Below are positions 1 through 8,769 of a DNA stretch of 64,000 nucleotides, one piece after another. Within the stretch, counting starts at the first letter, position 1, and each line of letters starts with the position of its first letter. The position numbers and the translations under genes were made by a program. Under the pieces are notes generated by a model. The model searched no databases. It was not told where the DNA came from and saw only the letters and a list, made by a program, of their open reading frames with translations. Source of the DNA: Novosphingobium naphthalenivorans NBRC 102051 (GTDB lineage: Bacteria > Pseudomonadota > Alphaproteobacteria > Sphingomonadales > Sphingomonadaceae); assembly GCF_001590985.1 (NCBI RefSeq), contig NZ_BCTX01000018.1:1-64000 (forward strand), in the 5' to 3' direction.

Positions 1-35
1 AGTCACCTGAAACAGAAGTTCGCATCATTATCCCC

Positions 36-118
36 GTCATCCCCGCGGAGGCGGGGATCCCGCTTCTGCAGCACAGCGTATGAAAAAGCAGCGGGGCCCC
101 CGCCTTCGCGGGAGCGAC
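36..118. repeat. Pair of REP-like palindromic units
   Basis: Two GC-rich units lie in the gene-free first 324 bases. The first (about 36-62) contains GTCATCCCCGCG and GGCGGGGATCC. The second (about 94-118) is the opposite orientation with CCCCCGCCTTCGCGGGAG. Related units recur at 2863-2944 and 28054-28080, so this is a dispersed intergenic element of the genome. Together with the dispersed element at 181-290 it accounts for most of the gap downstream of csaA; I see no gene there. Confidence 0.75.
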
Positions 119-180
119 GAACTATGAGGTGAACTTCGTTTCCACCACACTAGAGTGCGATCAGCTTACCCTGAATCGTT

Positions 181-290
181 ATTGCGAGGCCCGCAGGGCC
201 GCGGCAATCCAGAGCATCACGGCACGGCCCTTCGGCTGGCTGCTTGCAGCAGCCGCTCAGGACAGGCTTCGCTTCGTTCGCAATGACAAA
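181..290. repeat. Dispersed intergenic repeat, copy A
   Basis: This stretch shares an identical 43-base core (228-270) with 24464-24506, and the flanks also match: ATTGCGAGG-type start, GCGGCAATCCAGAGC, and TTCGCAATGAC at the end. Both copies lie between genes. No reading frame with protein character is present, so it is best described as a non-autonomous dispersed repeat. Confidence 0.8.
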
Positions 291-324
291 TGGCTCATTC
301 AGAGGTGATCAGCCTCTAGATAGC

Positions 325-696
325 CTAGAACAGCCGCGATCCGTTCGGCACGGCCTTGTCCGGCGAGAAGAGCGTCACACGCCCTTCCTCGTCGGCAAAT
401 CCAAGCGTAAGCACTTCGGACACGGCCTTGCCGATCTGCCGCTTCGGGAAGTTCACCACGGCAGCGACCTGCCGTCCGATCAATTCCTCGGGCGAATAGA
501 GCGCCGCGACTTGCCCGACGCTCTTCTTCTCGCCCACGCCCGGACCGAAATCGATCCGCAACCGATAGCTCGGCTTGCGCGCGCCCTCGTAGACCTCGGC
601 CGCCACTACTGTGCCCACACGGATGTCGACTTTCAGAAAGTCGTCGAACGTGATTTCACTGCCAGCAGGCGCGGCCGGGTCATGATCGAGGTGCAT
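325..696 (-). CDS. csaA: CsaA-like tRNA-binding OB-fold protein
   Basis: The 123-residue product has the features of the EMAPII/CsaA tRNA-binding OB-fold: DIRVGTV at residues 24-30, VNFPKRQIG at 81-89 and SEVLTLGF at 93-100. Members of this family bind tRNA-like RNA or act as export-related chaperones (established for Bacillus CsaA). Full length for the family. It is the last gene of the propionate operon, 15 bases after pccA. The role in this operon is unknown; the link may only be transcriptional. Confidence 0.88.
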   Translation of the reverse strand: MHLDHDPAAPAGSEITFDDFLKVDIRVGTVVAAEVYEGARKPSYRLRIDFGPGVGEKKSVGQVAALYSPEELIGRQVAAVVNFPKRQIGKAVSEVLTLGFADEEGRVTLFSPDKAVPNGSRLF

Positions 697-711
697 ACGG
701 GCCTCCGGGCT

Positions 712-2733
712 TCACTCCAGTTCGAGAATGATCGCGTCGACCGCGAGGCTCTCGCCGGCCTTGGCGCTGACGGACTTCACCACGCCCGCCTTTTCGGCGC
801 GCAGGATGTTTTCCATCTTCATCGCCTCGACCACCGCGAGCGGCTGGCCGATCTCGACCTTGTCGCCTTCGGCAACGTTCAGCGAGACCAGCAGGCCGGG
901 CATCGGGCAGATGAGGAAGCGCGAAAGATCCGGCGGGATCTTTTCGATCATGTGCTTGCTCAGCGCGGCAATGCTGGTGGGCAGGCAGGTGATCTGGTGG
1001 ATCGCGCCGCGCGTGGTCATCTTGAAGCCAGTGCGGGTCGGCTCGATCTTGATCGTGATGTCCTCGCCATCGGCTTCGGCATCGATGAAGCGATCGCCCG
1101 GCGTATATTCCAGTTCGAGCTCGACTTCGGTGCCGTTCACCGTGACGGCATCCTCGTCGATCACCACCTCGAACGCTTCCTTGCCGATCGTGACCGTCCA
1201 TTCCGACGGCGGATCGAGCGGCGTGGCGAGCTGGCCATCGACACGGCGCGCGCGGTCGGCGCGGGCAGCGGCAACAAAACCGGCAACCGAGGCGAGCTTC
1301 ACCTTCAACGCGTCCGATGCAGGCGCACCGGTGAAGCCTTCCGGATATTCCTCGGCAATGAAGCCGGTGGTCAGTTCGCCCGAGCGGAAGCGCGGGTGCT
1401 GCATGATCGCCGAAACGAAGTCGATGTTGTGGCCGAGGCCCTCCAGCTCGAACGCGTCGAGCGCGGCGATCTGCTTGTCCGCCGCCTCGTCGCGCGTTTC
1501 GCCCCAAGTGATCAGCTTGGCGATCATCGGGTCGTAGAACATCGAGACTTCGCCGCCTTCATAGACGCCGTCGTCCACGCGCACGCCATCGATACCGCGG
1601 CGGCCGTTTTCGGCGCCGTCATCGCTCCAGCCATCCACCGGCGGCTGATAGCGCACGAGACGGCCCGTCGAAGGCAGGAAGCCGCGATAGGGATCTTCGG
1701 CATAGACGCGGTTCTCGATAGCCCAGCCATCGATCTTCACATCGTCCTGCGTCATTTCCAGCTTTTCGCCCGCCGCGACGCGGATCATCTGCTCGACGAG
1801 GTCGACGCCGGTGATCGCTTCGGTGACGGGGTGCTCCACCTGCAGGCGGGTGTTCATTTCGAGGAAATAGAAGCTCTCGCCCGTCGGGTCGGCGCCCGAG
1901 ACGATCAGTTCGACCGTACCCGCCGAATAGTAGCCCACGGCCTTCGACAGCGCGACGCACTGCTCGCCCATGGCCTTGCGCATCTTGGGCGTCACGAACG
2001 GCGACGGCGCTTCCTCGACCACCTTCTGGTGGCGGCGCTGGATCGAGCATTCGCGCTCGTTCAGGTAGAGGATGTTGCCGTGCTTGTCGCCGAGGATCTG
2101 GATCTCGATGTGGCGCGGGTTGAGGATGAACTTCTCGATGAAAACGCGGTCGTCACCGAAGGAGTTCAGGCCCTCACGCTTCACGGACTCGAAGCCCTCG
2201 CGCACGTCCTGTTCGGAATAGGCCAGGCGCATACCCTTGCCGCCGCCGCCGGCCGAAGCCTTCATCATCACCGGATAGCCGATCTCGTTCGAGATGCGCA
2301 CCGCGTGCTCGGTGTCGTCGATCTCGCCGACATAACCCGGCACGACATTGACGCCGGCTTCCTTGGCGAGCTTCTTGGACTCGATCTTGTCACCCATCGC
2401 CGCGATCGCATTGACGGGTGGGCCGATGAACTCGATGCCCTCTGCGGCCAGCGCCTCGGCGAACGAGGTGCGCTCGGAGAGGAAGCCGTAGCCCGGGTGC
2501 ACCGCCTCGGCGCCGGTCTGCTTGCAGGCGGCGATGATCTTGTCGGCGATCAGGTACGACTGTGCGGCAGGTGCCGGACCGATGTGAACGGCCTCGTCGG
2601 CCATCTGCACGAACGGGGCACGCGCATCAGCGTCCGAATAGACGGCCACCGTCTGGATGCCCATGCGGCGGGCGGTCTTGATGACGCGGCAGGCAATCTC
2701 GCCACGGTTTGCGATGAGGATCTTCTTAAACAA
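712..2733 (-). CDS. pccA: Propionyl-CoA carboxylase alpha subunit (biotin carboxylase + BCCP)
   Basis: Carboxylates biotin with ATP and bicarbonate and passes the carboxyl group to PccB to make methylmalonyl-CoA from propionyl-CoA. The 673-residue chain begins with a biotin carboxylase domain (KILIANRGEIACRV near the N-terminus, the ATP-grasp Gly loop KASAGGGGKGM near 160, EMNTRLQVEHPVTE near 290) and ends with a biotinyl domain whose EAMKMEN motif places the biotinylated Lys at 639. The start is a TTG: GGAGGAACGG precedes it at good spacing and the product then begins MFKKILIANRG. It lies 16 bases after a 30-codon micropeptide gene and downstream of bioB in the same operon. A methylcrotonyl or acetyl-CoA carboxylase subunit is less likely because pccB, epimerase and mutase are in the operon. 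Confidence 0.95.
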   Translation of the reverse strand: MFKKILIANRGEIACRVIKTARRMGIQTVAVYSDADARAPFVQMADEAVHIGPAPAAQSYLIADKIIAACKQTGAEAVHPGYGFLSERTSFAEALAAEGIEFIGPPVNAIAAMGDKIESKKLAKEAGVNVVPGYVGEIDDTEHAVRISNEIGYPVMMKASAGGGGKGMRLAYSEQDVREGFESVKREGLNSFGDDRVFIEKFILNPRHIEIQILGDKHGNILYLNERECSIQRRHQKVVEEAPSPFVTPKMRKAMGEQCVALSKAVGYYSAGTVELIVSGADPTGESFYFLEMNTRLQVEHPVTEAITGVDLVEQMIRVAAGEKLEMTQDDVKIDGWAIENRVYAEDPYRGFLPSTGRLVRYQPPVDGWSDDGAENGRRGIDGVRVDDGVYEGGEVSMFYDPMIAKLITWGETRDEAADKQIAALDAFELEGLGHNIDFVSAIMQHPRFRSGELTTGFIAEEYPEGFTGAPASDALKVKLASVAGFVAAARADRARRVDGQLATPLDPPSEWTVTIGKEAFEVVIDEDAVTVNGTEVELELEYTPGDRFIDAEADGEDITIKIEPTRTGFKMTTRGAIHQITCLPTSIAALSKHMIEKIPPDLSRFLICPMPGLLVSLNVAEGDKVEIGQPLAVVEAMKMENILRAEKAGVVKSVSAKAGESLAVDAIILELE

Positions 2734-2749
2734 ACCCGTTCCTCCAACT

Positions 2750-2842
2750 TCAATCGCCGTGCATGAAAATGCCGGCGTAATACATCCAAACAGTCAGCAA
2801 CCCTATGGCGATCAAACCGAAGACCACTGGGCGTAGATTCAT
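2750..2842 (-). CDS. 30-residue single-pass membrane micropeptide
   Basis: A complete frame reads ATG to TGA. The peptide begins MNLRPVVFGLIAIGLL, continues with a Trp/Tyr-rich part (TVWMYYAG) and ends IFMHGD. About residues 5-26 form one hydrophobic helix preceded by a single Arg, so an inner-membrane peptide with the N-terminus inside is likely. The sequence AATAGG sits directly upstream of the ATG and could act as a weak ribosome site. It sits between bioB and pccA, 16 bases before the pccA start, and should be co-transcribed with them. I recognise no family; existence as a protein is inferred from the frame, hydrophobicity and position. It could instead serve as a translational leader for pccA, whose own start is a TTG. 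Confidence 0.6.
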   Translation of the reverse strand: MNLRPVVFGLIAIGLLTVWMYYAGIFMHGD

Positions 2843-2862
2843 CCTATTTCTCACCAAACCCC

Positions 2863-2944
2863 GTCAGCCCCGCGAAGGCGGGGGTCCAGCTGACACCGCG
2901 TTTGGGCGCCAAGCCGGTTGGATCCCCGCCTTCGCGGGGATGAC
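2863..2944. repeat. Inverted REP-like pair inside the operon
   Basis: One unit at 2863-2889 (GTCAGCCCCGCG then GGCGGGGGTCCAG) faces a second, inverted one at 2920-2944 (GGATCCCCGCC then TTCGCGGGGATGAC). Transcribed from the minus strand they would form strong stems between bioB and the micropeptide/pccA genes, which could protect upstream mRNA ends or dampen transcription into pccA. The effect is inferred only. Confidence 0.75.
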
Positions 2945-2963
2945 GAGAAAGGGTGAGTGTCAC

Positions 2964-4016
2964 TTACTCAGCCGCCTCCAGCTTCACGCAGCCCTTGGGC
3001 ATGCGCGACGCTTCCACCTGAGCCTGCGTCTCGCTGATGGCCATCGGCTTGATGCCAAGCCGGGCAAACATCGCCGCATCGGTATCGTCGCCGGCGTTGG
3101 GCGCGGTCAGCAGCTTGTCGCCGGTGAATATCGAGTTAGCGCCCGCCATGAAGCACATCGCCTGCGTCATCTCGGACATGGACTCGCGTCCTGCCGAGAG
3201 GCGCACCATCGAGTGCGGCATGGTGATGCGTGCCACCGCCACGGTGCGCACGAATTCCACGTCGTCGATCTTGGCGAGCGGCGTATCGGCCAGCATGTCG
3301 CCCAGCACCGTGCCCTTGACCGGCACCAGCGCGTTCACCGGCACCGACTGCGGATGATCGGGCAGCGTGGCGAGCGTGTGGATGAAGCCCACCCGGTCCT
3401 CGCGCGTCTCGCCCATGCCGACGATGCCGCCCGAGCAGACGTTGATCCCGGCCATGCGCACGTTGGAAAGCGTGTCGAGCCGGTCTTCCATCGTGCGCGT
3501 GGTGGTGATCTCGCCATAGCGCTCGGGCGAAGTGTCGATGTTGTGGTTGTAGTAGTCGAGGCCCGCCTCGCTGAGCATCCCGGCCTGCTCGGGCGTGAGC
3601 ATCCCCAGCGTCATGCAGGTTTCCATGCCCATCTCGCGCACGCCCTTCACCATCTCGATGATGGCGGGCATGTCGCGGTCCTTGGGATTGCGCCAGGCGG
3701 CGCCCATGCAGAAGCGGGTCGAGCCCTGATCGGCCGCCTGCGCCGCGCGCTGCAGCACGGCCTGCACGTCCATCAGCTTGGTCGCCTTGACCCCCGAATT
3801 GGCCGAAGCCGACTGCGAGCAATAGCCGCAGTCTTCCGCGCAGCCGCCGGTCTTGATCGAAAGCAGCGTGGAGAGCTGCACTTCGTTGGCCGGATGGTTC
3901 GCGCGATGAACCTCGGCGGCGCGGAAGACCAGCTCGGTGAACGGCAGGTCGAACAGCGCCGCGATTTCCTCGCGCGTCCAGTCGGTACGGGGTTCGGTGT
4001 GGGGGGCTTCGGTCAT
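2964..4016 (-). CDS. bioB: Biotin synthase
   Basis: Radical-SAM enzyme that inserts sulfur into dethiobiotin. The 350-residue protein carries the CxxxCxxC cluster motif at Cys59, Cys63 and Cys66 ([12 protein letters not shown]) and the BioB signatures [11 protein letters not shown] and GGIVGMGET. Length is normal. It begins 4 bases after metY stops, so it is translated from the same message. No other biotin genes are next to it; its place inside a propionyl-CoA carboxylase operon suggests that cofactor supply is raised together with the biotin enzyme. Confidence 0.97.
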   Translation of the reverse strand: MTEAPHTEPRTDWTREEIAALFDLPFTELVFRAAEVHRANHPANEVQLSTLLSIKTGGCAEDCGYCSQSASANSGVKATKLMDVQAVLQRAAQAADQGSTRFCMGAAWRNPKDRDMPAIIEMVKGVREMGMETCMTLGMLTPEQAGMLSEAGLDYYNHNIDTSPERYGEITTTRTMEDRLDTLSNVRMAGINVCSGGIVGMGETREDRVGFIHTLATLPDHPQSVPVNALVPVKGTVLGDMLADTPLAKIDDVEFVRTVAVARITMPHSMVRLSAGRESMSEMTQAMCFMAGANSIFTGDKLLTAPNAGDDTDAAMFARLGIKPMAISETQAQVEASRMPKGCVKLEAAE

Positions 4017-4020
4017 CGGA

Positions 4021-5295
4021 TCAAATGTGCTCCAGGGCCTGTGCGAGATCGGCCACGATATCGTCGATATGCTCGATGCCGACCGAAACGCGGATCACGT
4101 CCGGACCGGCGCCCGCCTCGATCTGCGCGCCTTCCTCAAGCTGGCGGTGCGTGGTCGAGCTGGGGTGAATGATCAGCGAGCGGGTATCGCCGATATTGGC
4201 AAGATGGCTGAACAGCTCAACCTGCGAGACGAGCTTCACGCCCGCGTCATAGCCGCCCTTCACGCCAAAGGTGAACACCGCGCCGCCCTTGCCGCCAAGG
4301 TACTTGTGCGCGAGCTGGTGATAGGGGCTTTCAGGCAGGCCGGCGTAGTTGACCCAGGACACCTTGGGGTGCGCCTGCAGCCACTGGGCCAGGTGCAGCG
4401 CGTTGGCGCAGTGGCGCTCCATGCGCAGCGCCAGCGTTTCCATGCCGGTCAGCGCGAGGAAGGCGTTCATCGGTGCCATGGCCGGGCCAAGATCGCGCAG
4501 GCCGAGCGTGCGGCAGGCGATGATGAAAGCGATGTTGCCAAACGTTTCGCCCAGCTTCATGCCGTGATAGCTGGGGTTCGGCTCGCTGATGGTCGGAAAC
4601 TTGTCCGAGGCCATCCAGTCGAACTTGCCCGAATCGACGATCAGCCCGCCAACGGCGTTGCCGTGACCATTGAGGAACTTGGTGGCCGAATGGACAACCA
4701 CGTCCGCGCCATACTCAATCGGGCGGCACAGGGCCGGGGTCGCCAGCGTGTTGTCGACGATGAGCGGCACGCCCGCGTCATGCGCGATCTTCGCAATGGC
4801 CTCGATATCCGTGACGACGCCGCCCGGATTGGCGAGGCTTTCGACAAAGACCGCGCGGGTCTTGTTGGTGATGGCCGCCGCGACATTCGCAGGATCATCC
4901 GCATCGACGAAGGTGGTTTCCCACGACATCTTGCGGAACGACTGGCCGAGCTGGTTGAGCGAGCCGCCGTAGAGCTTCTTGGAAGCAACGATCTCGCAGC
5001 CGGGCTCCATCAGCGTGTGGAACACCAGAAGCTGCGCGGCATGGCCCGAGGCCACACCCAGCGCGGCAACGCCGCCTTCGAGCGCGGCGATCTTGCCTTC
5101 GAGCGCGCCGTTGGTGGGGTTCATGATCCGGGTGTAGATGTTCCCGAATTCTTCCAGATTGAACAGCCGCGCGGCATGATCGACATCGTCGAAGACATAG
5201 CTGGCGGTCTGGTAGATCGGCGTGATGCGGGCCTTGGTGGTCGGATCGGGCTCGCAGCCCGCATGGACCGTCATCGTTTCGAGTTTGTGGGTCAT
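4021..5295 (-). CDS. metY: O-acetylhomoserine sulfhydrylase / aminocarboxypropyltransferase (PLP enzyme)
   Basis: Converts O-acetylhomoserine and sulfide to homocysteine. The 424-residue protein starts at [13 protein letters not shown]; an upstream GAGGAGGAGA ribosome site fixes this start rather than the frame extending further upstream. The PLP-binding lysine is Lys206 in [13 protein letters not shown], and [12 protein letters not shown] and [13 protein letters not shown] are family motifs. It is 13 bases after the DUF3445 gene and 4 bases before bioB. Homocysteine feeds methionine and SAM, and SAM is the BioB co-substrate; that link is inferred. Confidence 0.93.
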   Translation of the reverse strand: MTHKLETMTVHAGCEPDPTTKARITPIYQTASYVFDDVDHAARLFNLEEFGNIYTRIMNPTNGALEGKIAALEGGVAALGVASGHAAQLLVFHTLMEPGCEIVASKKLYGGSLNQLGQSFRKMSWETTFVDADDPANVAAAITNKTRAVFVESLANPGGVVTDIEAIAKIAHDAGVPLIVDNTLATPALCRPIEYGADVVVHSATKFLNGHGNAVGGLIVDSGKFDWMASDKFPTISEPNPSYHGMKLGETFGNIAFIIACRTLGLRDLGPAMAPMNAFLALTGMETLALRMERHCANALHLAQWLQAHPKVSWVNYAGLPESPYHQLAHKYLGGKGGAVFTFGVKGGYDAGVKLVSQVELFSHLANIGDTRSLIIHPSSTTHRQLEEGAQIEAGAGPDVIRVSVGIEHIDDIVADLAQALEHI

Positions 5296-5308
5296 GATCC
5301 TCTCCTCC

Positions 5309-6115
5309 TCAGGCCGCCTGCCGGTTTCCGGCACGCGCGGCTGCATAGTGCGCCAGAGCCGCGCCATAGTGCGAAGCGCCGCGCCGTTCCAGTTCGGCTT
5401 CGCCAAATCCCGCAAGAGAAGACGCGATATGCGTCACTGCCGCATCGCTCAGCGCGTGCAGCGGCTCCACGTAGATGCCGATCGTGAAGACGATCGCGCG
5501 CGACCTGGGCAGGCGCCGCAGCGCCTCCCGCTCACAGCGCACGAACAGCGTATCGCCAGCGTTCTCCGCCGTCACATGGGCAAAGCGCTGGGCCATCGGC
5601 GCCTCGGGCATGTAGCGCAGATTGCCCGAAGGGACGACGAAAGCGTTGTTCCGCCCGAACAGGTTGAACGACTGCAGCCCGTTCATGAACTTGTCGACGC
5701 CCGAGGCCAGATACTGGGCATAGCCCGGGATCGGCGCGTGCACGGCATGGACCGGCTGACCCAGCTTTTCCGCAATGCGCCAATCGGTCGGAAAGCCGAC
5801 GGCCGCTGCCGCAAGCCGGAACGGCTCCCCGGGAGCGGGCTGGACCATGATGCACAGGTCTTCCCAGACCGACCGGGCACAAGCCTCGATCCCGCCGGGA
5901 ACCCCAAGCAGGTTAGCCAGTTCGGCAATCCCCGGTTCCGCTTCGGGTGTAACCAGCACACTGTCGGGATGAGCGTCGAATGCTGCCGCACGCGCGGCAA
6001 GGTCAGGCACCGGATCGAGCCACTCGCTTTCCCCAAGACGCACGAGGCCCATGCGCGGCGGATCAGAGACCCGCGCGCCGGGCACCAGCGCTTCGACGGA
6101 AAAGCCAAGGGGCAT
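5309..6115 (-). CDS. DUF3445 family protein (haem-dependent oxidative N-demethylase-like)
   Basis: The 268-residue product starts at MPLGFSVEALVPGARVSDPP, which is preferred to the longer frame because the N-terminal extension is an Arg-rich shadow inside the mutase gene. It has DUF3445 features: WEDLCIM, FPTDWRIAEKLGQPVHAVHAPIPGY near the middle, and LFVRCEREALRRLPRS. Characterised relatives are the haem-binding alpha subunit of an oxidative N-demethylase (family knowledge). It begins 17 bases after the mutase stop and precedes metY by 13 bases. Its substrate is unknown, and none of the other subunits of the known enzyme are nearby. Confidence 0.8.
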   Translation of the reverse strand: MPLGFSVEALVPGARVSDPPRMGLVRLGESEWLDPVPDLAARAAAFDAHPDSVLVTPEAEPGIAELANLLGVPGGIEACARSVWEDLCIMVQPAPGEPFRLAAAAVGFPTDWRIAEKLGQPVHAVHAPIPGYAQYLASGVDKFMNGLQSFNLFGRNNAFVVPSGNLRYMPEAPMAQRFAHVTAENAGDTLFVRCEREALRRLPRSRAIVFTIGIYVEPLHALSDAAVTHIASSLAGFGEAELERRGASHYGAALAHYAAARAGNRQAA

Positions 6116-6132
6116 ATGGAGCCGGTCCCGCC

Positions 6133-8271
6133 TTACTCGGCCGCTTCGAGCTCGTCGCCGACGGGCGGCATGTTGTGGCCGAGCAGACGCAGCATATCTG
6201 CCGCGCATTCCACCACATTCGAACCCGGGCCATAGATGCCCTGCACGCCCGCCTTCTTGAGGAAGTCATAGTCCTGCGGCGGGATCACGCCGCCGGCGAC
6301 AACCTTGATGTCGGCGCGGCCGGCATCCTTGAGGTGGCCGATCAGTTCGGGGATCAGCGTCTTGTGACCGGCCGCCAGCGAGCTGGCGCCAACAGCATCG
6401 ACGTTGTTGTCGAGCGCCATCTTGCAGGCCTCTTCCGGAGTCTGGAACAGCGGGCCGGAAACAACGTCGAAGCCCATGTCAGAGAAGGCCGAAGCGATCA
6501 CGTTGGCGCCGCGGTCATGACCGTCCTGCCCCATCTTGGCCACGAACAGCTTGGGCGCGCGGCCAAGGCGGGTGGTCACGGCTTCAACGCCGTTCAGAAC
6601 CTGCTGATAGCGGCTGTCACCGGCATAGGCACCACCATAGACGCCCTTCACCGGCTTCGGCATGGTGCCGTAGCGGCCAAACGCGGCTTCCATCGCATCC
6701 GAGATCTCGCCCAGCGTCGCACGCTCCCGCGCGGCATCGACGGCGAGAGCGAGGAGGTTTCCAGTGCCCTTGGCGCCTTCGGCCAGCGCCTTGAGTGTGG
6801 CCTGGCACTTGGCCTCGTCGCGGGTTTCGCGAGTCTTCTTGATGCGGGCGATCTGGGCTTCGCGGACGACATGATTGTCGACCTCCAGCGTCTCCAGCGC
6901 GTCTTCCTGCGCCAGACGGTACTTGTTGACGCCAACGATGACGTCATCACCCTTGTCGACGCGCGCCTGACGGGCCGCGGCAGCTTCCTCGATCATCGCC
7001 TTGGGCCAGCCCGCGCCCACGGCCTTGGCCATGCCGCCTTCGCTCTCGACGCGCTCGATGATTTCCCAGGCCTTGTCGACCAGTTCCTGCGTCAGCGCTT
7101 CGATGTAGTACGAGCCGCCCAGCGGATCGACGACATTGCACATGCCGGTCTCTTCCTGGATGACGATCTGGGTGTTGCGCGCGATGCGGGCCGAGAAGTC
7201 GGTCGGCAGCGCGATCGCCTCGTCGAGCGCGTTGGTGTGGAGCGACTGGGTGCCACCCAGCATCGCCGCCATCGCCTCGATCGTGGTGCGCATGACGTTG
7301 TTGTAGGGGTCCTGCTCCTGCAGCGAGACGCCCGAGGTCTGGCAGTGGGTGCGCAGCATCTTCGAGCGCTCGGACTTGGCGCCGAGCTGGGTCATGGCGC
7401 GATACCACAGCGTGCGCGCGGCGCGCAGCTTGGCGATTTCCATGAAGAAGTTCATGCCGATGGCGAAGAAGAAGCTGAGGCGGCCCGCGAACTTGTCGAT
7501 ATCGAGGCCCGAGGCAACGCCGTACTTCACGTATTCCATGCCGTCGGCAATGGTGAAGGCGAGTTCCTGCACCTGCGTCGCCCCGGCTTCCTGCATGTGG
7601 TAGCCAGAGATGGAAATGCTGTTGAATTTCGGCATGTTATCCGCAGTATATGCGAAGATGTCCGAAATGATCCGCATCGAGGGTTCGGGCGGATAGATAT
7701 ACGTGTTGCGGACCATGAACTCCTTGAGGATGTCGTTCTGGATGGTCCCGGTGAGCTGGTCGGGCGACACGCCCTGCTCTTCCGCAGCAATGATGTAGAA
7801 CGCGAGGCACGGGATCACCGCGCCGTTCATCGTCATCGACACGGACATTTCGCCGAGCGGAATGCCGTCGAAAAGGATCTTCATGTCCTCGACCGAGTCG
7901 ATCGCCACGCCCGCCTTGCCGACGTCACCGACCACGCGCGGGTGATCGGAGTCGTAACCACGGTGGGTGGCGAGGTCGAACGCGACCGACAGGCCCTTCT
8001 GCCCCGCGGCCAGGTTGCGGCGGTAGAAAGCGTTGGATTCCTCAGCCGTGGAGAAACCGGCGTACTGGCGGATCGTCCAGGGGCGCCCGGCATACATCGA
8101 AGCCTTCACGCCGCGCGTGAAAGGCGCGAAGCCCGGAAGGCCCGGATCGGTCGCGACGTCATCGGCGGTATAGAGCGGCTTGACCGCAATGCCCTCGGGA
8201 GTGTTCCAGGTCAGGTCCTTGCCCTTGACCTCCTTGTCCGCAAGCGCCTTCCAGTCGTTGATGTCTGCCAT
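6133..8271 (-). CDS. scpA: Methylmalonyl-CoA mutase, single-chain, adenosylcobalamin-dependent
   Basis: Rearranges (R)-methylmalonyl-CoA to succinyl-CoA. The 712-residue chain has the substrate TIM-barrel first ([21 protein letters not shown] near 50-75) and the B12 domain last, with the base-off histidine His585 in [12 protein letters not shown] and the later [12 protein letters not shown]. It resembles the large catalytic subunit of heterodimeric enzymes and the E. coli single-chain enzyme. It lies 56 bases after the epimerase. No MeaB/ArgK GTPase chaperone is in the window. A cobS gene is present at 26950-27942. Confidence 0.97.
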   Translation of the reverse strand: MADINDWKALADKEVKGKDLTWNTPEGIAVKPLYTADDVATDPGLPGFAPFTRGVKASMYAGRPWTIRQYAGFSTAEESNAFYRRNLAAGQKGLSVAFDLATHRGYDSDHPRVVGDVGKAGVAIDSVEDMKILFDGIPLGEMSVSMTMNGAVIPCLAFYIIAAEEQGVSPDQLTGTIQNDILKEFMVRNTYIYPPEPSMRIISDIFAYTADNMPKFNSISISGYHMQEAGATQVQELAFTIADGMEYVKYGVASGLDIDKFAGRLSFFFAIGMNFFMEIAKLRAARTLWYRAMTQLGAKSERSKMLRTHCQTSGVSLQEQDPYNNVMRTTIEAMAAMLGGTQSLHTNALDEAIALPTDFSARIARNTQIVIQEETGMCNVVDPLGGSYYIEALTQELVDKAWEIIERVESEGGMAKAVGAGWPKAMIEEAAAARQARVDKGDDVIVGVNKYRLAQEDALETLEVDNHVVREAQIARIKKTRETRDEAKCQATLKALAEGAKGTGNLLALAVDAARERATLGEISDAMEAAFGRYGTMPKPVKGVYGGAYAGDSRYQQVLNGVEAVTTRLGRAPKLFVAKMGQDGHDRGANVIASAFSDMGFDVVSGPLFQTPEEACKMALDNNVDAVGASSLAAGHKTLIPELIGHLKDAGRADIKVVAGGVIPPQDYDFLKKAGVQGIYGPGSNVVECAADMLRLLGHNMPPVGDELEAAE

Positions 8272-8327
8272 AAGTCCGGTTCCTCAGTCCGGCGCCGCGT
8301 CCCTCGCCGCGGCGCCCGTCATGTCTA

Positions 8328-8765
8328 TCAGTGGGCTTCCTTGGGCGTTTCCATGATCTCGGTGAGCTGCCCGCCCATGTCCCTGGGGTGGACGAAGAAG
8401 ATCATGGTGCCATGGGCACCGATGCGGGGTTCACCCAGCACGCGCTTGCCCTTGCTTTCGAACCACGCCTTGGCTGCGTGAATGTCGGGCACTTCGTAAC
8501 AAACGTGGTGCTGGCCGCCGAGCGGGTTCTTCTCCAGCCACTTGCCCACGGCGGAATCCGCCTCGGTCGGCTGCAGCAGTTCGACCTGCGTGCCGGCGGT
8601 GCCGTTCTCTCCGGGCGTGTTGACGAAGCAGACGCGCACCTTCTGACTGTCGAGCACGAACGGCTCGGTAATGTCGGTGGCGCCCATCACGTCGCGATAG
8701 AATGCGATCGAAGCATCCAGATCCGGCGTAGCAACGCCGATGTGGTTCATCCGTCCGAGTTTCAT
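8328..8765 (-). CDS. mce: Methylmalonyl-CoA epimerase
   Basis: Interconverts (S)- and (R)-methylmalonyl-CoA, the step between the carboxylase and the mutase. The 145-residue protein is a VOC/glyoxalase fold: MNHIGVATPDLDASIAFYRD at the N-terminus holds the first metal-binding His, GGQHHVCYEVPDI near 85 the second, and PRIGAHGTMIFFVHP near 117 the rest of the site. The start MKLGRMNHIG is chosen because it follows the thiolase stop by 4 bases; the upstream frame reads through the thiolase end. Confidence 0.95.
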   Translation of the reverse strand: MKLGRMNHIGVATPDLDASIAFYRDVMGATDITEPFVLDSQKVRVCFVNTPGENGTAGTQVELLQPTEADSAVGKWLEKNPLGGQHHVCYEVPDIHAAKAWFESKGKRVLGEPRIGAHGTMIFFVHPRDMGGQLTEIMETPKEAH

Positions 8766-8769
8766 GAGA

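Noticed and set aside
301-317. Hairpin AGAGG...CCTCT after csaA as operon terminator
   Set aside because: The stem is only five base pairs and no T run follows on the minus strand.
244-2766. Very long plus-strand open frame of 840 codons opposite pccA
   Set aside because: It is the antisense mirror of a high-GC gene: His/Arg/Asp-rich product without domains, while the minus strand carries a complete biotin carboxylase. The same applies to long frames opposite the mutase (5980-8481), thiolase/pccB (8740-11574), uvrC (45006-46973) and the TonB receptor (46987-49827).
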